A stretch of DNA of 64,000 nt from Candidatus Kapaibacterium sp. (GCA_025059875.1 JANXCT010000009.1:1-64000), one strand, 5' to 3'; shown: positions 1 through 8,648, counted from the first letter of the stretch. Numbers and translations are program-made. Notes: generated by a model not told the origin, from the sequence alone.

Positions 1-61
1 AGGTGGAGCGACAGGGGAGGGTTGTCGGGCAGCGGGTAGTGGTAGTGGTACGGTAAGGAGT

Positions 62-105
62 AGCCGGCAGGGGAAAGCTCTTCCCCTGCCGGCTCTGTAT
101 TTTTG
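62..105 (+). terminator. Rho-independent terminator of an upstream gene
   Basis: Perfect 14-bp stem (arms 62-75 and 81-94) with a 5-nt AGCTC loop, followed by a T-rich run at 98-104. It closes a transcription unit that starts before the window. The run TATTTTTG at 98-105 also fits the Bacteroidota -7 consensus TAnnTTTG, but no suitable -33 element is visible, so I read it as a terminator only. Confidence 0.9.
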
Positions 106-146
106 TGGTTACGACGAGTAAATGTCCGAGCAACAAGGAGGGTTCC

Positions 147-1553
147 ATGGTACGGAGGAGCTCTATTGGAGCAACGGGACTTGCTATGGCGTGGCTGGTA
201 GTCACTGCCGCTGCCTTTGCGGCAGGTACTATCATCAAGCAGCGTCCACCGAGTAACCTACGGGAGTGTGTGGGCGATACTCTCATCTTGTCAGTGCAGG
301 CAGAACCTCCGCTTGGAGAGTCCGGGCTGAGCTATCAGTGGTACAAAGATGGTGTCCAGTTGGCGGACGGTGGCCGGATTAGTGGGGCCCAGACCAATAC
401 CCTGCGAATCGTTGGAGTGGTGCCGTCCGATGCTGGGGTCTATACGGTGGTTGTCACGACAGTGCCCTCTGGAGCGGCAGAGGAGGCACAAACCCAGGTA
501 GAGGTCGCCGAGGCGATTCAGATTTCCCAGCAGCCAGCAGCCCAGACGGTGTGCGAAGGACAACAGTTCAGCTTCTTGGTTCAGGCGACGGGGACGATCA
601 CAGGATATCAGTGGTACCACAATGGCACAATCGTCCCTGGGGCTGTGCAGGCGACGTACACGGCTACTGCTACAATTGCAGATACGGGGGAATGGTGGTG
701 TGTTATCATTGGCCCATGTGGGAATGTCATCTCTAACCGGGTGAGATTGCAGGTCAACGTTGGACCAAGGATCACGACTGCTCCGACTGCCACAGCAGTA
801 TGCCGGGGTGCGAGTTTCACACTGCAGGTGGAGGCAACGGGGACTGCTCCGTTGCAGTACCAGTGGTATCGGGATAATGTCCCAATCGCTGGGGCGACGC
901 AGCCTACGTATCAAGACGTAGCAGCCCAGACAGCTTCGTACTTCGTGGAGGTGCGGAACACCTGCGGAACGGTGCGAACCGATCCTGTCACGGTCCGCGT
1001 CAAGGAGCCGCCTCAGATCACGCAGCACCCACAAGGCGGGACCTTTGCCCCAGGGTCGCAGGTGACATTGAGTGTACAAGCAACAGGCGAACCTCCGCTG
1101 AGCTATCAGTGGTACCGAGATGGAGTCCCGCTGTCAGGGGCCACGAGCTCTACGTACGTGATTCCTAACATGGCCCGTTCGGACGAGGGTACTTACTTCT
1201 GCGTTGTGAGCAACGAATGTGGCTCAGATACTAGCGACAGGGTAGTGCTGCGGCTCACAGGTATTGTCGAGCAGGCGTCGCATGGAGGGAACATCCTGTG
1301 GGCAGTGGCGCCGCATCCGGTCAATGCAAGTGCTTCCATTCGATACCGCCTCCAAGAGGGTGGCTGGATGCGGCTGAGCATCTTGGATGTCTTCGGCCGA
1401 CCGATCGTTCTCCTGTCAGAGGGTGTCGTTGCAGCTGGAGAGTACAGCCAACGCTTGGACGTTGCAGCCCTGGGGCTTGCACCTGGTGCTTACATCTACC
1501 AGCTTGAGACTGCTCGAGGGGTTGTCCGGCAGCTCATGATCGTTGCACGGTGA
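147..1553 (+). CDS. Secreted Ig-like repeat protein with T9SS sorting domain
   Basis: Predicted 468-residue surface or secreted protein. A signal peptide (hydrophobic stretch ending near an AFA-A site) is followed by four Ig-like domains of about 85-90 residues. Each carries a YQWY core, and most have a cysteine pair spaced as in an Ig-fold disulphide. The last ~85 residues resemble a T9SS type A sorting domain (a PHPV start, a VFGRPI turn, a final Q-L-M-I-V-like strand). ATG 147 is chosen because AAGGAGGG (135-142) lies just upstream; a GTG at 105 in the same frame lies in the preceding terminator tail. A strong terminator follows. Ig repeats of this kind usually act in adhesion or as spacers; the ligand is unknown. 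Confidence 0.85.
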   Translation: MVRRSSIGATGLAMAWLVVTAAAFAAGTIIKQRPPSNLRECVGDTLILSVQAEPPLGESGLSYQWYKDGVQLADGGRISGAQTNTLRIVGVVPSDAGVYTVVVTTVPSGAAEEAQTQVEVAEAIQISQQPAAQTVCEGQQFSFLVQATGTITGYQWYHNGTIVPGAVQATYTATATIADTGEWWCVIIGPCGNVISNRVRLQVNVGPRITTAPTATAVCRGASFTLQVEATGTAPLQYQWYRDNVPIAGATQPTYQDVAAQTASYFVEVRNTCGTVRTDPVTVRVKEPPQITQHPQGGTFAPGSQVTLSVQATGEPPLSYQWYRDGVPLSGATSSTYVIPNMARSDEGTYFCVVSNECGSDTSDRVVLRLTGIVEQASHGGNILWAVAPHPVNASASIRYRLQEGGWMRLSILDVFGRPIVLLSEGVVAAGEYSQRLDVAALGLAPGAYIYQLETARGVVRQLMIVAR

Positions 1554-1570
1554 TCGTTCGACATTCTGGG

Positions 1571-1612
1571 GAGCCCACTCTGTGGCGGGTCCACGGGGTG
1601 GGCTCTTTTTTT
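1571..1612 (+). terminator. Rho-independent terminator after Ig-repeat gene
   Basis: Outer arms GAGCCCAC (1571-1578) and GTGGGCTC (1598-1605), inner arms GTGG (1582-1585) and CCAC (1591-1594), then seven T residues. It begins 17 bp after the stop codon. It implies that the next gene has its own promoter or depends on read-through, and that its true start lies downstream of the T run. Confidence 0.9.
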
Positions 1613-1624
1613 GCCAAGGCTAGT

Positions 1625-3187
1625 GTGGGGCTACTCCAGCTATGCTGGCTATCGTACGTAGGGGTAGCTGGGCGCTGTGCCTTTGCAGATCGGCACCTGC
1701 ACTACCAGCAGCAGGAGCTCTCCAGCGAACGCCCGATGCTTCCCTTTTGGTACGAGACTCCCGACGGCCGCTTTCGGCTCCACTACGCCCTTTCGGGGAG
1801 GGATGCTGTGCCCTCTGGTGACTACGATAGGAATGGCCTTCCCGATTACCTTGACACGGCTGCTGCTCTGCTCCGGTATGTCTACACTGTTCTCGTTGAC
1901 AGTCTCCAGTATCCACCGCCACCATTGGACAGTGGCAGAGGGGGATCTTCGGCGTACGACGTTTACTTCGTTGATTTGGGAGGGCGCGGACTCTATGGGG
2001 AGACCGTGCCCGAGCAATTGCTCCCGCATGGCGTCTACCCCTGCTTCTCCTCGTTTCTCCTCTTGGACAACGATTACAGCCCTTTGGATTCCTCCAACCG
2101 GCGCCCTACCTACAGAGAGACAGGTGTGCGGGCTCTCCGGATAGCGATTGCACACGAGTTGTACCATGCCATTCAGTTCGGCAACTACGGCATCGCTCAG
2201 CACGGAGTGCTCCTCTACGAGCTGGCCAGTACCTTCATGGAGTGGCGCGTTTTTCCGGACACACGAGATTACGAGCAGTTCTTGCCTGAGCTGTTCCATT
2301 CGCCTGAGCGATGCGTCTTCGGAGAGGCCGATAATCCAAGCTTAGGGTACCGGTTTGCTGTCTTCGGGCAGTACCTCTACGTGCGTTGGGGAGACGGAGT
2401 GCTCCGCCGAATGTGGGAGGGGATTGGGCGAGGGGCCCATCCGTATGCTGCTTTAGATACGGCTTTGCAGCAGGTCGGGGGGATTACTTTGGCAGATGCA
2501 TGGTGCCAGTTCTTGCCGTGGATGTATTACACTGGGGAACGAGCGCGGCCGGGGTATTTCCCACGCGCTGCGGATTTTCCGACGGTGCGATTTGCCGTAG
2601 CCGAACGGTTTGTCGCGCCAGCCTTCGTCCACACGGGGCGCCTGCTTCCGTTTGAGTTCCGCTTCGCTCGGGTTTTGGTGGGACATGAGGATGGGAGCCG
2701 GACACCGGACACCCTGGACGTTGCCTTTTCTTATCCCAACACGGGCGCTGTAGTCTCGCGGGACAGTTCAGCCGTAACCTACACACTGGCTTTCGGCATG
2801 CTCCCCCAGGGTGACCCCTTGCCGGGGACACCATACAGGATACGGTGGGAGAGCAACCACACCCTCTGCTACCACACGTTCTGGAATGCTGGGTTCCCGC
2901 TACAAGTCATCAGCAGGCCATACCCGCAACCGTATCTCGTGGGCCGACACGAGAAGCTCTGCTTGCCAGTACCGGCGTCGGTGAGATTGGAGGAGTCAGC
3001 GGAGGTGGAACTCTATACACCCGCGTGGACTCGGGTAGCAGGGTTTGCTGCTCGTGTCCAGGCCGATGGGGAGCGGATGACCTGCTGCATTGTCCCTGGT
3101 TCGCTCCAGTCGGGGGTATACGTTTATCGCTTGCGCGTCGCTGGGTACGAGGAGTGGGGGAAACTGGTCGTTTGGGCCGAGCCGTGA
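1625..3187 (+). CDS. Secreted HExxH metalloprotease, MXAN_6640-like, with probable T9SS tail
   Basis: Predicted 520-residue exported zinc protease. GTG 1625 gives a good signal peptide (MGLLQLCWLSYVGVAGRCAFA) and clears the upstream terminator; the frame is open back to 1550 but that would run through the hairpin. The N-terminal part has the GDYDRNGLPDYLD segment typical of MXAN_6640-type putative metalloproteases. The zinc motif HELYH sits at residues 177-181. The last ~80 residues have the beta-sandwich pattern of a T9SS sorting domain (ELYTPAW, then SGVYVYRLRV), though more diverged than in the preceding gene. The stop overlaps the next start as GTGA, implying coupling to the ABC ATPase gene. 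The substrate is unknown. Confidence 0.78.
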   Translation: MGLLQLCWLSYVGVAGRCAFADRHLHYQQQELSSERPMLPFWYETPDGRFRLHYALSGRDAVPSGDYDRNGLPDYLDTAAALLRYVYTVLVDSLQYPPPPLDSGRGGSSAYDVYFVDLGGRGLYGETVPEQLLPHGVYPCFSSFLLLDNDYSPLDSSNRRPTYRETGVRALRIAIAHELYHAIQFGNYGIAQHGVLLYELASTFMEWRVFPDTRDYEQFLPELFHSPERCVFGEADNPSLGYRFAVFGQYLYVRWGDGVLRRMWEGIGRGAHPYAALDTALQQVGGITLADAWCQFLPWMYYTGERARPGYFPRAADFPTVRFAVAERFVAPAFVHTGRLLPFEFRFARVLVGHEDGSRTPDTLDVAFSYPNTGAVVSRDSSAVTYTLAFGMLPQGDPLPGTPYRIRWESNHTLCYHTFWNAGFPLQVISRPYPQPYLVGRHEKLCLPVPASVRLEESAEVELYTPAWTRVAGFAARVQADGERMTCCIVPGSLQSGVYVYRLRVAGYEEWGKLVVWAEP

Positions 3188-3831
3188 TAGCTGTGGAAGC
3201 CGCAGAGATTGGCAAGGCATATGTGCCTGGCCGATGGGTCTTTCGGTATGTTACGCTTCGTCTCAGTGCGGGCGAAGCGCTTGCTGTCGTTGGTCCGAAT
3301 GGTTCTGGGAAGACGACCTTACTGAAGGTGCTCTGTGGTCTTGCCGAACCGACAGAGGGGAGGGTTTGGGCTATGCTCCGCGGTCAGCAGTACGCACCGC
3401 GGGAAGTCCTCAGTTGGGCCGTTGGTGTGGTCGCGCCGTTTCTGCAGTTGTATACTGAATTCACACCCTGGGAACTCGTGGGGCTGAGTCTGCGCCTCCG
3501 GGGGATGCAGTGGGATCAAAAAGAGACGGCAGCTCTGATGGAGCGGCTCGGGTTGCAAGGAGTCGCACAACAGAGGATTGGGACGCTCTCCACGGGGATG
3601 CAGCAACGCGTCCGTGTAGCCTTAGCAGTTGCCCATAAACCGCTCGTCTTTGTGCTGGATGAGGTGGCAGCAGTGCTGGATCCTGCCGGTAGAGAGGCCG
3701 TAGCGGAGTTGGTTGCGCAGCACCGCCAACAGGGCGGGATTGTGCTCGTTGCTACTAATGCCGACTACGAGCGCTCATGGTGCGAGCGTGTAATAGAATT
3801 GCCAAGTGGAAGAGAGCTCTGCGGGGGATAG
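3184..3831 (+). CDS. ABC transporter ATP-binding protein (small, CcmA-like)
   Basis: Predicted 215-residue ABC ATPase that would energise an inner-membrane exporter. Walker A GPNGSGKTT is at residues 37-45, the signature reads LSTGM, and Walker B is LVFVLDE. The D-loop is VLDP, and the Pro usually following the Walker B Glu is Val. The short length and the N-terminal pattern recall the haem-exporter ATPase CcmA, but no CcmB-like permease is adjacent, so the partner is unknown. The start is GTG 3184, overlapping the preceding stop as GTGA; the frame is open further upstream but that would overlap the protease gene. It ends 3 bp before the transglycosylase gene, so the three genes look like one operon. 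Confidence 0.8.
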   Translation: MIAVEAAEIGKAYVPGRWVFRYVTLRLSAGEALAVVGPNGSGKTTLLKVLCGLAEPTEGRVWAMLRGQQYAPREVLSWAVGVVAPFLQLYTEFTPWELVGLSLRLRGMQWDQKETAALMERLGLQGVAQQRIGTLSTGMQQRVRVALAVAHKPLVFVLDEVAAVLDPAGREAVAELVAQHRQQGGIVLVATNADYERSWCERVIELPSGRELCGG

Positions 3832-3834
3832 CCC

Positions 3835-4716
3835 ATGCAATGGTCTGCTCTTGTCTGCTGCGTATTGTGTTGCCTTGCAGTCGCTGATGTGGCCGTGGCG
3901 AGGGAGAAGCGAGCGCGGACGCAGTGGATAGCAGCCGTACGGTTGCCACAGCATTTAGAGTTCTGTGGAGAACCGGTGCCGTTGGAGCTCCCTGAAGTGC
4001 GGGAGGGGATAGAGCGAGAGCTCTACGTCTTGCTGCAGCAGCCAGGGCAGATCGTACTCTACCAGAAGCGTGCCGGACGTTACTTTGCTCTCTTTGAAGA
4101 AGCGCTTCGACGGGCAGGGATGCCATTGGACTTGAAGTACGTTGCGATTGCTGAGAGCGCTCTTTTGCCAACGGTCCAGTCGCCGAAGCAAGCCGTGGGA
4201 TTGTGGCAGTTCATTCCAGAGACGGCGCGAGCAATGGGATTGCGAGTAGACGAATTTGTGGACGAGCGGCGCCATCCGGAAAGGAGCACCGCTGCGGCCA
4301 TACGCTATTTGCAACAGGGATATCAGCTCTTTCGGAATTGGACGCTGGCCGTTGCGGGTTACAACATGGGGCACGAGAATTTGCAGATGCAGTTGCAAGC
4401 CCAGGGAGTCAGCAGCTTCTACGACGCTTTCCTCAACGAAGAGACCACCCGCTACATCTACCGCATCATCGCAATCAAGCATGTCATGGAGCACGCCCGG
4501 CGGTACGGTCTCGAGATCCCGCGGTCAGAGCGATACTCGGCCCCTGCTGTTCGGCATGTTCGGTGGGAGGGAGCGATTCCCGACCTTGTAGAGTGGGCTC
4601 GGCTCCAAGGAGCACGGTACAAGGATGTTCGCCTCCTCAATCCTTGGATCCTCAAGCCCCAGCTGCCGGAGCCGCCGAGCGGGCAGGCATACGAGATTGC
4701 TGTCCCAAAGCAGTGA
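3835..4716 (+). CDS. Membrane-bound lytic murein transglycosylase, MltD type
   Basis: Predicted 293-residue periplasmic enzyme that cleaves peptidoglycan glycan strands to 1,6-anhydromuropeptides. A signal peptide (hydrophobic residues 4-22, A-x-A near 22) precedes an SLT (goose-lysozyme-like) domain. The catalytic Glu is E107 in IAESAL. The family motifs AVGLWQFIPETA and VAGYNMG follow, then the helical ETTRYIYRI segment. The C-terminus (LVEWA, LLNPWI, YEIAVP) matches the region following the SLT domain in Bacteroidota MltD, but the usual LysM repeats are absent. It starts 3 bp after the ABC gene and ends 2 bp from the convergent pncA stop. Confidence 0.88.
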   Translation: MQWSALVCCVLCCLAVADVAVAREKRARTQWIAAVRLPQHLEFCGEPVPLELPEVREGIERELYVLLQQPGQIVLYQKRAGRYFALFEEALRRAGMPLDLKYVAIAESALLPTVQSPKQAVGLWQFIPETARAMGLRVDEFVDERRHPERSTAAAIRYLQQGYQLFRNWTLAVAGYNMGHENLQMQLQAQGVSSFYDAFLNEETTRYIYRIIAIKHVMEHARRYGLEIPRSERYSAPAVRHVRWEGAIPDLVEWARLQGARYKDVRLLNPWILKPQLPEPPSGQAYEIAVPKQ

Positions 4717-4718
4717 AG

Positions 4719-5276
4719 CTACGCTGCCTGTGGCTGGAGGATGTCCTCAGAACTGATGAGGATGGCTCCAGCCTGCTGCATCTCCTGCAGTGCTCGCTCT
4801 CCGTCGCCCGGATTCACGTTAACAGCTCGGATAGCATCAGTCACAACATAAGTGCGGAAGCCTTCTCGGAGGGCATCCAGCGTTGAGGCCCGGACACAGT
4901 AGTCCGTGGCTAGCCCGGTAATGTAGAGCTCCGTCACTCCTTGCTGGCGTAAGTATTCAGCTAGGTTGACATTTGTGGCTTCAAAAGCCGAGTAGCCATC
5001 GTCCTGGGTGCCTGTTCCTTTGAGCAGGACTTGGTCGATCTTGTCTGTTCTCAGGCGCGGATGGAATTCAGCTCCCCAGGTACCCTGGACGCAGTGTGGA
5101 GGCCACTTCTGGAAGTGCGTCGTCTCTGCGGGATGCCAGTCTTTAGAAGCCACCACCAGCGGGAAGGCATCCATAAGCCGGTTGATAACCGGGACGACCG
5201 CATCCCCTTCAGGTACTGCGAGAGCGCCTCCGGGGCAGAAGTCGTTCTGTACGTCGACAACCAGGAGAGCCTTCAT
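4719..5276 (-). CDS. pncA: Nicotinamidase
   Basis: Predicted 185-residue cytoplasmic amidohydrolase converting nicotinamide to nicotinate and ammonia in NAD salvage. The cysteine-hydrolase triad is visible as D8 (VVDVQNDF), K86 (LLKGT) and C127 (ATDYCV). The metal-site motif DWHP (46-49) is present. Length is normal for PncA. It follows pncB on the same strand by 36 bp; together they make nicotinate mononucleotide from nicotinamide. They are probably transcribed from the promoter region upstream of pncB. Confidence 0.93.
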   Translation of the reverse strand: MKALLVVDVQNDFCPGGALAVPEGDAVVPVINRLMDAFPLVVASKDWHPAETTHFQKWPPHCVQGTWGAEFHPRLRTDKIDQVLLKGTGTQDDGYSAFEATNVNLAEYLRQQGVTELYITGLATDYCVRASTLDALREGFRTYVVTDAIRAVNVNPGDGERALQEMQQAGAILISSEDILQPQAA

Positions 5277-5312
5277 GGCTGCACTCGGGGTCGTTGGGGG
5301 AACCAGGAGCGA

Positions 5313-6731
5313 TTACTGAAGACGAAGTGCCTCCTGGACCAGTCTGTCACGAAGTTCCATCAGCGAGCGGCTAATCCCGACGGGGTAAATGTGGGGGTTC
5401 TCAAAGCGCTTGTGGACGTCCGGAAGCTGGCGGAAGCGCTCCGCTGCGTATTCGCGGACTGCCGAAAGGGGAGGCAGAGGGGAGCAAAGCTCCCCGTTTT
5501 GGAGCACTGGGGTTAGAAGAGGTTCAGCATACAAGCCTTCTACCGCAATTCGCTGGATGGGGAAGAAGGGATGGTAGAGTTCACGGGGAACTGGTTCATG
5601 CCAAAGGGCTATTCCATCAGCAACGAAGGAGCCGTCGCTGGCGTAGTAACGGAAGAGCTGCTTGCGCCCCGGTAGGAGAATCTTTGTGAAGTCGTCCGAC
5701 ACCTTCAACGTCGGTCTACCGGCGTACTCCACGAGTTTGTAGACGCCATCCAGTGCGGGGCAGTCGTAAGCTGTCACCAACCGGGTGCCGACGCCGAAAC
5801 CATCTATCGGTGCTCCCTGCTCCAGGAGGCTTCGAATGAGATACTCGTCGAGCTGGTTGGAGGTGAAGATCTTCACGTACTGGAGTCCTGCCTCATCCAG
5901 CATGCGGCGGGCCTGGCGGCTCAGAGCTGCGAGATCGCCACTGTCAATCCGAATGCCCAGTAGGCGATAGCCACGCTCTTCCAGCTCCCGAGCTACCTGG
6001 ATAGCGTTCGGGATGCCGCTGGAGAGCGTGTTGTAGGTGTCTACCAAGAGTACGCAGCGGTCAGGGTAGAGCTGAGCGAAAGTGCGGAAGGCTTCCAGTT
6101 CATCCCCGAAGCTTTGAATCCAAGAGTGTGCCTGAGTCCCGGTGACAGGGATGCCGTAGAGCATTCCAGCGGCGACATTAGATGTGGCATCTGCCCCGCC
6201 AATATAGGAAGCCTTGCTGGCCAGCATTCCGCCCCAGCCTTGGGCACGTCGGAGGCCGAAGTCGGCAACGAAGCGATGACCTGCGACCCACCGAATGCGC
6301 ATGGCCTTCGTTGCGATCAACGAGGCGAAGTTGAGGAGGTTCAGAACGAGAGTCTCCACAAGTTGGGCCTCCAGCAGTCTCCCTTCGACCCGGAGGATAG
6401 GCTCTCGCGGGAAGACGATCTCCCCTTCCCGGACACTCCAGATAGTGCCGCGGAAGCGAAAGGTGCGTAAGTACTCCAGGAAATCTTCCCGAAAGCCCTG
6501 TTGGCGTAAGTAGAGGAGGTCATCCTCACCGAAGTGGAGTGAGAGGAGGAGCTCTACTAGCTCGCTCAGACCGGCGAAGACTACGTAGCCCCCTTGGAAG
6601 GGGTTGGTACGGAAGAAGTACTCGAAGACTGCTGGCGATTCAGCACGACCACTGACGAAGTATCCTTGGGCCATCGTCAGCTCATAGAGGTCGGTATAGA
6701 GCCCAAGGTGTTCCAGAAAGTTACGCACCAT
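5313..6731 (-). CDS. pncB: Nicotinate phosphoribosyltransferase
   Basis: Predicted 472-residue enzyme that joins nicotinate and PRPP to give nicotinate mononucleotide, with ATP hydrolysis. The N-terminal LYTDLYELTMAQGYF is the family hallmark. The central SxIGGADATSNVAAG-like stretch and the GIRIDSGDL motif fit the type II phosphoribosyltransferase barrel. Length is normal. It is the first gene of a pncB-pncA unit. A TAGCTTTG promoter box and two 18-bp direct repeats lie in the 75 bp upstream of the start. NAD salvage is the obvious pathway; note the interrupted de novo gene nadX about 1 kb away. Confidence 0.94.
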   Translation of the reverse strand: MVRNFLEHLGLYTDLYELTMAQGYFVSGRAESPAVFEYFFRTNPFQGGYVVFAGLSELVELLLSLHFGEDDLLYLRQQGFREDFLEYLRTFRFRGTIWSVREGEIVFPREPILRVEGRLLEAQLVETLVLNLLNFASLIATKAMRIRWVAGHRFVADFGLRRAQGWGGMLASKASYIGGADATSNVAAGMLYGIPVTGTQAHSWIQSFGDELEAFRTFAQLYPDRCVLLVDTYNTLSSGIPNAIQVARELEERGYRLLGIRIDSGDLAALSRQARRMLDEAGLQYVKIFTSNQLDEYLIRSLLEQGAPIDGFGVGTRLVTAYDCPALDGVYKLVEYAGRPTLKVSDDFTKILLPGRKQLFRYYASDGSFVADGIALWHEPVPRELYHPFFPIQRIAVEGLYAEPLLTPVLQNGELCSPLPPLSAVREYAAERFRQLPDVHKRFENPHIYPVGISRSLMELRDRLVQEALRLQ

Positions 6732-6753
6732 GGTGGCTCTGTCGTTGTCAGCG

Positions 6754-6791
6754 CGTTCAGCGCACCGTTTACACGTTCAGTGCACCGTTTA
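6754..6791 (-). promoter_or_regulatory. Direct-repeat operator candidate upstream of pncB
   Basis: Two 18-bp copies, CGTTCAGCGCACCGTTTA (6754-6771) and CGTTCAGTGCACCGTTTA (6774-6791), differ at one base and start 20 bp apart, about two helical turns. A partial third GTTCA follows at 6795-6799. They lie 23-60 bp upstream of the pncB start codon, directly downstream of a TAGCTTTG box on the minus strand, where a bound repressor would block initiation. The identity of any regulator is unknown. Confidence 0.45.
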
Positions 6792-6797
6792 GAAGTT

Positions 6798-6805
6798 CAA
6801 AGCTA
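6798..6805 (-). promoter_or_regulatory. Candidate -7 promoter element for pncB-pncA
   Basis: TAGCTTTG on the minus strand matches the Bacteroidota consensus TAnnTTTG exactly, giving a predicted transcript start near 6791 and a leader of about 60 nt. No clear TTG at -33 was found, so the call rests on one box only. Confidence 0.35.
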
Positions 6806-7008
6806 CGGCTTTATCGGCCGCAGAGAGCGCGAGTGGCAGGCTAGTCTGCATGTCAGTGTGTGCGTGCGATAGGACTACACAGCTACAGGCTTCGAGTTCA
6901 TCTTGCTATGTTGATTCGAGTTGGCTTTGGGCTACAGTAGGTGGCTATTGGGTATCGAGCGGGCGCCGTAAGGGAGGGTAAAGGGTAAGTGTGCCTGCTG
7001 GATTCGGC

Positions 7009-7040
7009 ATTGTCTATGAGTTGACAGTGGTGTAGTTTTG
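7009..7040 (+). promoter_or_regulatory. Bacteroidota-type promoter candidate for the thioredoxin-like gene
   Basis: ATTG at 7009-7012, a 20-bp spacer, then TAGTTTTG at 7033-7040. This fits the Bacteroidota -33 TTG / -7 TAnnTTTG arrangement with the expected 19-21 bp spacing. The start codon is 42 bp further on, preceded by GGAGGAG. Confidence 0.45.
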
Positions 7041-7082
7041 TGAGGTGGGATGTACCGGTAGCAGAGAGCAGGAGGAGCGACA

Positions 7083-7643
7083 ATGGCAGTTCAGTCGCGC
7101 GAGATACCGCTGGGGATGAAGGTTCCCGATTTCGAACTGCTGGACGTCGTTTCGGGACAAAAGCGCTCACTACAAGAGCTGAAGTCAGAGCGTGCTACGG
7201 TCATTATGTTCATCTGCAACCACTGCCCGTACGTCAAGCACATTTTGCCGAAGCTTGTAGAGGTGGCACGTGAGTACGTTCCGAAGGGGGTCTCCTTCAT
7301 CGCTATCAACTCCAACGATCCAGAGACGTATCCGGAGGATTCCCCAGAGAAGATGCGGGAGATAGCGCAACAGTTGGGGTATCCTTTCCCATACCTGTTC
7401 GACGAGACCCAAGAGGTTGCCCGTGCCTACGGAGCCCAGTGTACCCCAGAGTTCTTTGTGACTAACGCTGAGCTACATCTGCTCTACCATGGACGGTTTG
7501 ATGCTTCTACCCCGAACAACGGTCTTCCCGTAACAGGGGAGGACTTGCGAGCCGCGTTGGATGCGCTCCTAGCAGGGCGTCCGGTGCCATATCCTCAGTA
7601 TCCGGCAATTGGGTGTAGTATCAAGTGGCGGCAGCAAGCATAG
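7083..7643 (+). CDS. Thioredoxin-like (AhpC/TSA-type) redox protein with CxxC
   Basis: Predicted 186-residue cytoplasmic thioredoxin-fold protein; no signal peptide is visible. The redox motif CNHCPYV has cysteines at 45 and 48. It is followed by the HILPKL helix and the conserved TPEFFV cis-Pro strand. The C-terminal GCSIKW is also conserved in this family of 'thioredoxin family proteins' often annotated as alkyl hydroperoxide reductase/TSA. The physiological partner is not established. The start ATG has a GGAGGAG site 4 bp upstream. The next gene, nadX, begins 108 bp later and may be co-transcribed. Confidence 0.85.
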   Translation: MAVQSREIPLGMKVPDFELLDVVSGQKRSLQELKSERATVIMFICNHCPYVKHILPKLVEVAREYVPKGVSFIAINSNDPETYPEDSPEKMREIAQQLGYPFPYLFDETQEVARAYGAQCTPEFFVTNAELHLLYHGRFDASTPNNGLPVTGEDLRAALDALLAGRPVPYPQYPAIGCSIKWRQQA

Positions 7644-7751
7644 GGGTGGCTGGCCTAGTAGTAGTGCTTGAATAGCGGTCGTGCTGGAAGCAGCCCTTGG
7701 GTAGGACGAAAACGCAAGGGGGAACGGGGGCAAACCTGACGAAGGTGCCCA

Positions 7752-8588
7752 ATGGGGAATGAGATCGGGATTGGGCTAATTGGCTGTGGGGCTATAGGCT
7801 CTAGCGTGGCTGAGGCATTTGCTCACGGTGAGGTACCGGGTGGAGTGCTGAAGGCTGTCTGCGACCGCGACGAGGGGCGGGCGCGGGCGGTTGCATCGCT
7901 TGTGCCGATGTCCGTTAAGGTAGCGGCGAGTGTAGGGGAGCTGCTCGATGGCAGTGAGCTGCACCTAGTCGTAGAGGCAGCTTCCCAAGCGGCAGTCCAC
8001 GAATACGGCAAGCAAGTCCTTCAGGCGGGGTGTGACTTCCTCATTCTCAGCGTAGGAGCCTTCTTAGAACCACCTGGTTCTGAGCTGCCAGCTGTGGCAG
8101 AAGAATGTGGGCGTCGGCTCTATATCCCTTCTGGAGGAATTGCCGGGATTGATGGGTTGAAGGCTGCGGCATTCTGAGGCGAGATCGAGGGAGTTCTCCT
8201 GACCACCCGCAAACCTCCGCATGCATTGGCACCTGAGGCGCTCACAGAGTGGCTCCAGCTCCATCCTTCAGAGATCCGTGAGCCTGTAGTGGTGTACGAA
8301 GGTCCTGCTCGTGAAGCCATACGTTATTTCCCCACGAACGTCAACATCGCCGCGACGTTGAGCCTTGCTGGAATTGGGCCCGAGAGGACGCTGGTCCGAA
8401 TCATCGCAGACCCACGACTGACCCTAAACGTTCATGAAATCTACATCCGCGGCGCATTTGGAGAGCTCAGCATCACGGTGCGCAACATCCCGCATCCTCA
8501 GAATCCTCGTACAAGCTTGCTATCGGTCCTCTCGGTACTGGCAACTCTGCGGGAGATTTGCTGTCCGGGAATCCACTTGGGAGTGTAG
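7752..8588 (+). pseudogene. nadX: L-aspartate dehydrogenase interrupted by an in-frame TGA
   Basis: NadX oxidises L-aspartate to iminoaspartate, the first step of de novo NAD synthesis. The NAD-binding fold GIGLIGCGAIG is at the N-terminus, and IPSGGIAGIDGLKAA follows. Codon 142 (8175-8177) is TGA. The same frame then continues without a break through GEIEGVLLTTRKPP, FPTNVNIAATLSLAG, the conserved NVHEI segment and the normal C-terminus, 278 codons in all. One C-to-T change would turn an Arg CGA codon into this TGA. TGA is an ordinary stop in many other genes here, so code reassignment is unlikely. It may be a fresh nonsense mutation, an assembly error or a read-through site. Confidence 0.85.
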
Positions 8589-8648
8589 AGCCAAGATGTG
8601 CTGAACGAGTTGGGGGCAGACCTTCTTGCGGAAAAGCCCCTGACGACT

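Larger units (their letters stand above)
6732..7082. other. Divergent intergenic region between pncB and thioredoxin-like gene
   Basis: A 351-bp stretch with no convincing gene. The pncB-proximal 75 bp hold two direct repeats and a -7-like box on the minus strand. The far end holds a Bacteroidota-style promoter candidate and a GGAGGAG ribosome-binding site for the plus-strand gene. I see no clear structure in the middle (about 6806-7008). Confidence 0.6.

Noticed and set aside
7644-7751. Small SRP RNA (a GGAAGCAGCC-like string near 7686)
   Set aside because: The full domain IV core (AGGxCCGGAAGGxAGCAGCC) is absent and no long hairpin forms.
8175-8210. Selenocysteine insertion or TGA-as-Trp at the nadX stop
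   Set aside because: NadX has no catalytic Cys or Sec at this position, no convincing SECIS-like hairpin follows, and many other genes in the window end normally in TGA.
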